64,000 nucleotides of DNA. Origin: DLKC01 sp002478885 (lineage in GTDB: Bacteria > Bacteroidota > Bacteroidia > Chitinophagales > Chitinophagaceae). The stretch is from assembly GCA_046329585.1 (NCBI GenBank), contig JAXLUI010000002.1, forward strand, positions 372,001-436,000. Direction: 5' to 3'. The position numbers were made by a program, and so were the translations under genes. Shown here one piece after another: positions 51,496 through 58,667 of this stretch. Each line of letters opens with the position of its first letter. The first letter of the stretch is position 1. The notes under the pieces were generated by a model that had not been told where the DNA came from, made no database searches, and saw nothing but the letters and a program-made list of their open reading frames with translations.

Positions 51496-53247
51496 ATGAA
51501 AATTAAAAGCATCGAAATAACAAACGTGAAAGGAATTGGGAACCATTCGTTTGACTTAGACTTAGTACCCAACAAACCTAATATTTTAGTCGCACCAAAT
51601 GGATTTGGGAAAAGTTCTTTCGCTATTGCTTTTGAGTCGCTCAAACGAGATAAAATTGAACTTGAAAATAACAATTACCATTTAAAAAAAGACACCAATC
51701 TTCCGATAGTAAAAATGATAATTGAGGAAGGTGGAACGACCAGCACACTGTTAGCTGATAGTAGCCAAAATACAATTTCAAATCAATTCGACATATTTGT
51801 AATTAATAGTCAAGTCACGGCCAAAGCAACACTATTGAAATTTGGTGGAAAATCTATTGCTAAGCCCTCGTTAGAAATTGAACCCACAGTTTTAATAAGC
51901 TCAATTCCTGAAAAAGTAGAATTTGGTTACAACTATACTAATGTAAAAAAGGCTTTTGGAACTGTTGGCAAAATATTACCTAATATAAGTGAGCTTCTTT
52001 CCAATCCCCCATTTTTATTTCATGCAAATGAAAATATTTCATTACAGAAATTCAGTCAAGTAAAAATCGCAAAAGCTCTTTTGGATTTATTAACTGAAAT
52101 AAAAGCACAGAGTGGAACTGCTGAACAAATAAAAGCATGGATTCAAGCTAACAAGACTGTAGAACTTCAAGCTGTTGAAGAATTAAATAAATTAGCACTA
52201 TTAGTCCAACAATTTGATAACAAAAACATTAAAGATGTTATTGATAGTTTTCTTGCCGCTTTTCAAATAATCGACATTTACAATAGTCTTGGACTTAATT
52301 TTAAAAAAGCAAGTAAGTACATTCATTACTTAGCTTCCAAATATGAATATACACAGGTTCTTCAGTCATTTAATACAACAAGAATAAACATAAAGCCCGT
52401 AGAAGATAAAAAAAAGGGATTGTTGGTTGAGTGGCCTAAAGCACATGAAATATCGAATGGTCAAAGAGATGTTTTATCTTTTATCACACTATTTCTAAAA
52501 GCCAGGCGAAATTTCAAAAAAAGAGACTGCATCTTAATAATAGATGAAATATTTGATTATCTGGATGATGCCAATTTAATTTCCTTCCAATATTTCATAA
52601 CCAATTTAATTGAGGATATGAAGAGAGCAGGGAAAAATTTTTTTCCAATTTTAATGACACATTTAGACCCAATGTATTTTAATCATCTTTGTTTTAGCAA
52701 ACATAAATTAAAGGTTGTCTATTTAAAAAATGTTGCTAGTCATCCTAATCCTCACATTTTAAAGCTTATAAAAAAGCGTGAAGACCCTACAATCCAAGCA
52801 TTGGCGGACAAACATCATTTTCATTTTTACCCAACTGACATTGACATTTCAGCACAGTTTACAGCTTTAGGATTACCAACAAGCTGGGGAGAATCAAATA
52901 AATTTCACCTTATAATTGATGCAGAAGTTAAAAAATATCTTAACGACCAAACAGACTTCTGTCCCTTAGCAATTTGTTTTGGAGTTAGGGTAAGAATAGA
53001 ATCACTTATACATTATCAAATTGCTGACCCCGTAAAAAAGCAAGTGTTTCTTGACACACATGGAACAAAGAAGAAATTGGAATATTGTGAAGACATAGGC
53101 ATTGATATTCCTGAAACATTTTATTTACTAGGTATTATATATAACGACAGACTTCATTGGCGTGAAGGACTTGACATAATTCGTCCAATAGCCAACAAAC
53201 TAGAAAACTTGACAATCAAAAAATTAATACGCGACATTTTTAGCTGA
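51496..53247 (+). CDS. Stand-alone SMC/ABC-type ATPase, 583 aa (defence candidate)
   Basis: Walker A APNGFGKSSFA (residues 33-41) after an IKSIEITNVKGIG start typical of SMC/RecF-like ATPases; signature EISNGQRDVLSF (about 318); Walker B CILIIDEIFDYLDD (about 348) with a His in MTHLDP. The insert between Walker A and the signature (about 280 residues) has no clear coiled coil. The C-terminal 150 residues (DTHGTKKKLEYCEDIGI) have no recognised domain. Lies alone in a repeat-bounded unit (51415-53483). AAA ATPases of this shape occur in phage defence, but no partner is present. Confidence 0.8.
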   Translation: MKIKSIEITNVKGIGNHSFDLDLVPNKPNILVAPNGFGKSSFAIAFESLKRDKIELENNNYHLKKDTNLPIVKMIIEEGGTTSTLLADSSQNTISNQFDIFVINSQVTAKATLLKFGGKSIAKPSLEIEPTVLISSIPEKVEFGYNYTNVKKAFGTVGKILPNISELLSNPPFLFHANENISLQKFSQVKIAKALLDLLTEIKAQSGTAEQIKAWIQANKTVELQAVEELNKLALLVQQFDNKNIKDVIDSFLAAFQIIDIYNSLGLNFKKASKYIHYLASKYEYTQVLQSFNTTRINIKPVEDKKKGLLVEWPKAHEISNGQRDVLSFITLFLKARRNFKKRDCILIIDEIFDYLDDANLISFQYFITNLIEDMKRAGKNFFPILMTHLDPMYFNHLCFSKHKLKVVYLKNVASHPNPHILKLIKKREDPTIQALADKHHFHFYPTDIDISAQFTALGLPTSWGESNKFHLIIDAEVKKYLNDQTDFCPLAICFGVRVRIESLIHYQIADPVKKQVFLDTHGTKKKLEYCEDIGIDIPETFYLLGIIYNDRLHWREGLDIIRPIANKLENLTIKKLIRDIFS

Positions 53248-53286
53248 GAACTTTAAAGAATATTTTCGCAAACTTCAAGAGGGCGA

Positions 53287-53483
53287 ACAGCTAACAAAAG
53301 CATTGCCAAAAGCGGGGGCAGACGGAAGATCAATCATCAGCAAAATCGCTGTTGTGCATCATCCGGGCTTGACAGAATTCTACTCATCAATTAGTTGTTA
53401 ACTTCAACTTTTTTAATCATTAATCGGCTATAGTTCCGGGCAGGAAAAGCAACAAATATCCCGCCTTCGGCAATACTTGGTCG
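53287..53483 (+). repeat. Element E copy 1 (attC-like site of the ATPase unit)
   Basis: Opens ACAGCTAAC (53287-53295), the exact reverse complement of the unit's first bases GTTAGCTGT (51414-51422). Then GCATTGCC / GGCAATAC near the two ends form a stem (53300-53307, 53469-53476). Ends TCG^TTAGGC. 197 nt. Confidence 0.8.
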
Positions 53484-53548
53484 TTAGGCGCAACCAGAAG
53501 GGGCGTACTTTTACAAAGAGATATTTTATAGGCAAATAGAAAAGTCAA

Positions 53549-53941
53549 ATGCATAAGTTTATCTTGATTATATTCTTGCTAAATTCTCTAACCTTGTTTG
53601 GGCAAAGCAATATCAATATAAAGGCAGGTCCAATAAACTTTACTGATTCGGAGTCTCATTGGAGTTTCAAACTCGACTCAACTCACACGAAGCTCACCGC
53701 CTATAACGAGTTTTCAGATAGAGTATGGATTTCAGTGGTTGAATGGCCGAAGTATGGTCCATACAATGAGGTCTCATCAATATCAAGTATAAGAATTATG
53801 CGTGACACAATTGGTGTTGCGCTTGGGAGGTTTTTAGGAAAAAAAATGATCTACATAGGTTACGAAAATTCTTGCTGTGCGGGTTGCGGCGCAGTTGTTT
53901 ATCCTAGTTCTGGAGAAATTGAGTTCCTAGGATGTGATTAG
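53549..53941 (+). CDS. Secreted hypothetical protein, 130 aa
   Basis: Signal peptide MHKFILIIFLLNSLTLFG. Mature part beta-rich with a C-terminal ENSCCAGCGAVVYPSSGEIE, four closely spaced cysteines that could bind metal or form disulfides. Family not recognised. The unit starts TTAGGCGC at 53484 but shows no matching complement after the stop; F repeats follow instead. Confidence 0.7.
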   Translation: MHKFILIIFLLNSLTLFGQSNINIKAGPINFTDSESHWSFKLDSTHTKLTAYNEFSDRVWISVVEWPKYGPYNEVSSISSIRIMRDTIGVALGRFLGKKMIYIGYENSCCAGCGAVVYPSSGEIEFLGCD

Positions 53942-53963
53942 ATGATTAAACTCCAATCCCCTA

Positions 53964-54047
53964 TTTGGCGCAGGTCTGGTAGTGCCGGTTAGTGTGTTGG
54001 CCAGACCTGTGCCTTTGCGTCACTTATGCCAAACGGCTACGTAACCG
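53964..54047 (+). repeat. Element F copy 1 (hairpin repeat)
   Basis: Two nested stems: TTTGGC / GCCAAA (53964-53969, 54028-54033) and CAGGTCTGG / CCAGACCTG (53971-53979, 54001-54009), loop GGTTAGTGTGTTGG. About 90% identical to 54478-54556; both flank one small gene. Confidence 0.85.
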
Positions 54048-54079
54048 CTAATTCATACAGGCCGCAAATAGTGACAAAA

Positions 54080-54439
54080 ATGAATAAGATATTAACAACA
54101 CTACGGGATTACTTTGGAAATGAAATCGCTTTTCCGGATAACCTGGAAAGTAAAGGCATTATTGAAGATGTGAATACAGGTTGGAGCATAAGGTACGTTT
54201 TAGTAAGCAATCAGGATGGCGAGCCATACTTAGACTTTACAGCCAACCATCGAATGACAAACCCAAGACATCACAGAATAACATCTAACGGCGAAATTAC
54301 CTTTCTGGAAATGTACAAGGAAGCATTTTCCTACAATCCAAATATTCCGGGGGACGAAGAAATACAAAAGGAAATATATTACGGACATAATAGAAATGTG
54401 TCTGAAATACTAATAAAGAAAGGATTATTTGATGTGTAG
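54080..54439 (+). CDS. Hypothetical protein, 119 aa, between two F repeats
   Basis: Soluble, no leader: MNKILTTLRDYFGNEIAFPD, KGIIEDVNTGWSIRYVLVSN, DGEPYLDFTANHRMTNPRHH, RITSNGEITFLEMYKEAFSY. No family certain. ATG 54080 chosen; an upstream in-frame ATG lies in the F repeat. The gene and one F copy make a 514-base direct-repeat unit, a possible cassette of its own. Confidence 0.7.
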   Translation: MNKILTTLRDYFGNEIAFPDNLESKGIIEDVNTGWSIRYVLVSNQDGEPYLDFTANHRMTNPRHHRITSNGEITFLEMYKEAFSYNPNIPGDEEIQKEIYYGHNRNVSEILIKKGLFDV

Positions 54440-54477
54440 GGTAATGAATTTTTCAGGTGCCCACATTTCTTCCCATA

Positions 54478-54560
54478 TTTGGCGCAGGTCTGGTAGCGCC
54501 GGTTAGTGTGTTGGCTAAACCTGTGCCTTTGCGTCACTTATACCAAATGGCTACCCTGTA
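54478..54560 (+). repeat. Element F copy 2
   Basis: TTTGGCGCAGGTCTGG, then GCGCCGGTTAGTGTGTTGG, CTAAACCTGTGCCTTTGCG, ACCAAATGGCTACC; inner stem weakened by two changes relative to copy 1. Confidence 0.85.
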
Positions 54561-54644
54561 AATCACTTAACATTTGCCGTCCTTAACCGAACTATAGCCG
54601 AAATAAGCCAAAACTCCAACTACCGGTTCGTTATGGCCTTCCAA

Positions 54645-54881
54645 TCTTTCCCAGGCTATTGTTTTTCCCAATTGATTGAATTATATTGTTTAGCGGTTGA
54701 GAATTTGGTAGGCCAGCCAGCGATAAGACCAAACTGCCTGGCATCGACAATACAAATGGATATCATAATTTTTTTAATACCGATTCTACTAATGACAATA
54801 CAAAAACCACTAGCAGAAAGCAGTTGATTATCAATGATTTTTGTAATTTCCATGTAACGTATTATAGCATAAATAAACGCG
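54645..54881 (+). repeat. Element D copy 2
   Basis: CAGGCTATTGTTTTTCCCAA, TTGTTTAGCGGTTGAG, CGATAAGACCAAACTGCCTG, AAAGCAGTTGATTATCAATG, terminus CGCG^TTAGGC (54881). See 51176-51414. Confidence 0.85.
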
Positions 54882-54905
54882 TTAGGCACAATTATACAGA
54901 CCATT

Positions 54906-55976
54906 ATGAATAGTAAAAGTAAATTCATTCCAACACCTCAAAACAAAATGACACAACCTCAAAACAAACCTGCATCTCAAAAGCCTGTCACATCGACTTT
55001 ATTGGATAAAATGGAAGATGGGCGAGAATTTGAAAGTTTATTGAAATATCAGTATCAAAATTTGAACTTTCTAAGTGAATTACGAAAAAGTATTGCCGAA
55101 ATTAAAGCAATTCGTGGCAGAGAAATAGTCTGCTACGTTGCAAACGTTGTCAAGCCCAGTGCGGCAATTTCTATTGATGACTCAGACGATTTGCCTTTCA
55201 ATGAGATGATTTCATCGCTGCCTGCCGATTGCAAAGAGTTAGATATTGTGTTAGTAACTCCTGGCGGTTATGCTCATCAAGTTGCCAAATTTGTAAATAA
55301 ATTGCGACCACGATTTGAGAAAATAAGTTTTATTCTCTTGAATAAAACTATGAGTGCTGGTACTATTTTTATTATGGCAGGAGATGAAATAATCATGTCA
55401 AATCAGTCTCAAATTGGTCCGGTTGATCCACAAGTGAGAACTAAATCAGGCGAATTTGTACCAGCTCAGTCTATTCTTACCTTAATTGAAGACATCCGAG
55501 TGAGGGGCGATGAAGCAATAAAAAAAGGAGGAAAACCTTCTTGGACAGACCTACAGATATTAAATGGAATAGACCCTAAAGAAATCGGAAATGCTTTAAA
55601 TGCAAGTAATTATTCAATTCAATTAGTTGAAGAATACTTGCATAATTACAAATTTAAAGACTGGACTATACATTCGGACGGAACAAAGCCAGTAACTCCA
55701 GAAGAAAAAAAATCTAGGGCAAATGAAATTGCTACATTACTTTGTGATCACAGTAAGTGGAAAAATCACGGACATGCAATTACAAGGGAAGCAGCTTGGG
55801 AAGTTTGCAAATTAAAAATAACCCATTCCGAAAGTATTGTAGGATTGAATAAAGCAATGAGAAGAATGTGGGCTTTGTTTTATTGGGTTTTTGAAAACAC
55901 GCCGATAACTAAAGCATTTATTTCAGAAAATTATTGTATCATGCGAGCTGCCAATCAAAATAATGACAAAAAGTAA
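54906..55976 (+). CDS. SDH_sah/ClpP-like serine protease, 356 aa
   Basis: An N-terminal Gln/Pro-rich tail, then a ClpP/crotonase-fold protease of the serine dehydrogenase proteinase (SDH_sah) type: ELDIVLVTPGGYAHQVAKFV (oxyanion loop), KISFILLNKTMSAGTIFIMA (nucleophile Ser near residue 150), GDEIIMSNQSQIGPVDPQV. C-terminal helical region (about 240-345) unassigned. Cytosolic. Its stop is followed 4 bases on by the small gene, so the two are one operon inside a repeat-bounded unit (54882-56396). Confidence 0.82.
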   Translation: MNSKSKFIPTPQNKMTQPQNKPASQKPVTSTLLDKMEDGREFESLLKYQYQNLNFLSELRKSIAEIKAIRGREIVCYVANVVKPSAAISIDDSDDLPFNEMISSLPADCKELDIVLVTPGGYAHQVAKFVNKLRPRFEKISFILLNKTMSAGTIFIMAGDEIIMSNQSQIGPVDPQVRTKSGEFVPAQSILTLIEDIRVRGDEAIKKGGKPSWTDLQILNGIDPKEIGNALNASNYSIQLVEEYLHNYKFKDWTIHSDGTKPVTPEEKKSRANEIATLLCDHSKWKNHGHAITREAAWEVCKLKITHSESIVGLNKAMRRMWALFYWVFENTPITKAFISENYCIMRAANQNNDKK

Positions 55977-55980
55977 CACA

Positions 55981-56190
55981 ATGGAAACCAAAAACGAATT
56001 ACTTAAAAAACTTGGGTTTTCAGATGATTACCTAAAGTATATTTCAGAAGACCTTTCACAAACTCAAAATCTTGAAAAAGCGAATCCCAACTTTACGTTC
56101 GAAGAGTTAAGTGTTTTTCCAACAGAAATTGTCTATCCTGTAATTGACAGGAGTAATGCACCTGTTAATAATTACGTAAACAAAAGTTAG
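55981..56190 (+). CDS. Small partner of the serine protease, 69 aa
   Basis: METKNELLKKLGFSDDYLKY, ISEDLSQTQNLEKANPNFTF, EELSVFPTEIVYPVIDRSNA: acidic, no leader or membrane segment. ATG 55981 (or 55963, overlapping the protease stop). No family. Tight coupling suggests a regulator, adaptor or substrate of the protease. Confidence 0.65.
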   Translation: METKNELLKKLGFSDDYLKYISEDLSQTQNLEKANPNFTFEELSVFPTEIVYPVIDRSNAPVNNYVNKS

Positions 56191-56202
56191 ACATAGCATA
56201 AC

Positions 56203-56396
56203 TGTGCCTAACAAAAGTATTGCCAAAAGCAGGGCGGACGGAAGGTCAATCGTCTGTAAATGGCTACTGTACTACATCCGGGCTTGACGGAATTCTACTC
56301 ATCATTAGTTGTTAATTTGTATTTTTATTTGTTTACTCAGCTTCAGTTCCGGGCTGGACAAGCATCGAATATCCCGCCTTCGGCAATACTCAGTCG
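56203..56396 (+). repeat. Element E copy 2 (attC-like site of the protease unit)
   Basis: Opens TGTGCCTAAC (56203-56212), the exact reverse complement of the unit's first bases GTTAGGCACA (54881-54890). Perfect 9-base inner stem AGTATTGCC / GGCAATACT (56216-56224, 56382-56390). Ends GTCG^TTGTAT. 194 nt, about 80% identical to E copy 1. Confidence 0.85.
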
Positions 56397-56474
56397 TTGT
56401 ATGCCACCCTAAATTAACATTCTTTACATATTTAAACACCCAAGACTTTGGCATGCTACCCCACGCTATTTTTA

Positions 56475-56525
56475 GCACATTGCAAGGCGCACAAAACCTG
56501 GACACAAAGCCAACCATGCAAAGAG
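56475..56525 (+). repeat. Direct repeat H left of the R-M genes
   Basis: AGCACATTGCAAGGCGCAC, AAAACCTGGACACAAAGCC, AACCATGCAAA; matched at 61243-61296 beyond the res gene. Confidence 0.7.
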
Positions 56526-56728
56526 CTAAAAAAGCTAACCAACAACCTGCCCACACCGGCTTAGAAACATTTGTCACCGTTCGTTCATTAACCTAACATT
56601 ATGTTCTTATTTAATCCGACATAGACAAGCTATTTGTTATTAAATGAACTTATATCGAAGCAATGAACCAGAGATTTAAAAGCATAATTTAGCGACCTAA
56701 AAAGTTTTCAAGACAATTCAAGGAAGAA

Positions 56729-58663
56729 ATGAAGCTATACTATACATTGGAAGAACAGCTCAAAAAAGAACCAAACTTCGTGACAGACAACGGAGAACTG
56801 AAAAAATGGGTGGTGCTTAACAAGGCACAGAACTTTGACGAAGAACTGATTGGGCTGTTGCTAGACAATGCCAGTTTGAAGGAAAAGTTTTTTGTAAATG
56901 TGAAAGGCATGTTGGTTTTTAACCAAAACTTGTTTGTACAGTTTTTGGAGCAGAAAAATTACCTAAATGACAGCTACACCCAATACAAAAACAAAATTGG
57001 ACTAACTATTGATGGCAAATTTTTGAAACAACGGAATGAAGTTGCCTTGGTGTGGCCATTTAAAGACAGCATTTTGGAAGGTGGGCAAAGCCGTGAAGAA
57101 GATAAACGGGAAGAAATTTTCTTCAATGAGATTTTAGCACAAGACGAAATTACCCAACTTTTAGAGCCAAAAGTTTTGACTAATGCCAAACGGATTGACA
57201 AAGACAGTGAAAAATCACTTGACCAATTTAACCGAAACGAACAAGGTATAATAACCGACAACCTCATTATTAAAGGAAACAACCTGTTAGCATTGCATAT
57301 ACTAAAAGAAGAATTTGCAGAAGAAGTAAAACTGATTTACATGGATCCGCCATACAATACAGGCGGAGAAGCGGAGTCTTTTACTTATAATAATTCTTTT
57401 AAGCATTCAACCTGGTACACATTCATCAAGAATAGACTGGAAATTTCCCGAGATCTCCTGCGTGAAGATGGCTTTATAGCAATCGCTATTGATCATGTAG
57501 AATTATTTTACTTGGGTGTAATTGCGGATGATATTTTCGGCAGGGATAACCGAATTGGCATAGTGTCAGTAGTTCATAAAGCAGAGGGAAGAAACCAAGA
57601 AAAGTTTTTTGGAACCTCAAATGAATTCATGCTTGTTTACGCTAAAAACAAAAGCATTGCTGAATTCGAAAGTGTCATATTAGACAAAAATTTAGAAGAG
57701 TTATATGATACTGATAGTGAAAAAGGTGATAAGTTTAGATTAAAGAATTTTATCAGGTTTAGGGATGGCAAATACAGTCTTAGAGAAAATAAGCCACACT
57801 TTTACTACCCAATATATGTTAGTAATGACTTGAAGCAAATTTCGTTAGAACAACAAGACGGCTTTGAGGCAGTGTATCCAATAACTGATAAAAACATTGA
57901 ACGCACTTGGAAAACAACCAAGAAAACTGCGGGGAAATTAATAAAGGAAAATAAATTGCTAGCACAATTTGAAAATGGAAGAATCGATATTTATGAAAAA
58001 CTTCAACAAAACCAAGTAATAAAAACACATTGGGTCAAAAAAGAATATCATGCGTACCATTATGGTACCAAATTATTAGAAAAACTCCTAGGACGTAAGG
58101 CATTTAGTTTTCCAAAGTCGCTTTATACAGTAGCAGATACAATTAAGCTGATGTCTTCAGAAAATGATATTGTTCTAGATTTTCACGCTGGGAGTGGAAC
58201 AACTGCACACGCAATTTTAGAATTAAGTAGGGAAAATGAAATTAGACGACAAGTCATTTTAATTGAGCAGCTTCAAGAACATATTGATATTATCTTGGAA
58301 AGGGTACCAATAGTTCTAAAGCAGTTAAACTCTAACGAATCCTTCTTCTATTTTGAACTAAAGCGCTACAATCAACTTTTTATTGAACAGATTGAAGAAG
58401 CTAAAGACACAAAAGCACTTTTGCAGATTTGGGACCAAATGAAAGCCAAAAGTTTTTTGAATTACAATGTGGACATTAAGAAGCAGGACGAGCATTTGGA
58501 AGAGTTTAGGGCCCTTAGTCTTGCCGAGCAGAAACAGCACCTTTGCGAATTATTGGATAAAAACCAATTGTATGTAAATCTTTCTTCAATCAATGATGCT
58601 GACTTTGCTTGCACGGAAGAAGAAAAGAAGATAACCCAAGGCTTTTACCAATTAAAGAAGTAA
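56729..58663 (+). CDS. mod: Type III restriction-modification methyltransferase (Mod), 644 aa
   Basis: Beta-class N6-adenine methyltransferase: LIYMDPPYNTGGEAESF (DPPY, about residue 206) precedes VLDFHAGSGTTAHAIL (FxGxG-type AdoMet motif, about 485), the order of type III Mod subunits. Target recognition lies between them. N-terminal helical region and C-terminal Glu/Lys-rich part complete the usual length. With Res it recognises and methylates one strand of a short asymmetric site. 4 bases separate it from res. Confidence 0.93.
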   Translation: MKLYYTLEEQLKKEPNFVTDNGELKKWVVLNKAQNFDEELIGLLLDNASLKEKFFVNVKGMLVFNQNLFVQFLEQKNYLNDSYTQYKNKIGLTIDGKFLKQRNEVALVWPFKDSILEGGQSREEDKREEIFFNEILAQDEITQLLEPKVLTNAKRIDKDSEKSLDQFNRNEQGIITDNLIIKGNNLLALHILKEEFAEEVKLIYMDPPYNTGGEAESFTYNNSFKHSTWYTFIKNRLEISRDLLREDGFIAIAIDHVELFYLGVIADDIFGRDNRIGIVSVVHKAEGRNQEKFFGTSNEFMLVYAKNKSIAEFESVILDKNLEELYDTDSEKGDKFRLKNFIRFRDGKYSLRENKPHFYYPIYVSNDLKQISLEQQDGFEAVYPITDKNIERTWKTTKKTAGKLIKENKLLAQFENGRIDIYEKLQQNQVIKTHWVKKEYHAYHYGTKLLEKLLGRKAFSFPKSLYTVADTIKLMSSENDIVLDFHAGSGTTAHAILELSRENEIRRQVILIEQLQEHIDIILERVPIVLKQLNSNESFFYFELKRYNQLFIEQIEEAKDTKALLQIWDQMKAKSFLNYNVDIKKQDEHLEEFRALSLAEQKQHLCELLDKNQLYVNLSSINDADFACTEEEKKITQGFYQLKK

Positions 58664-58667
58664 GCAA

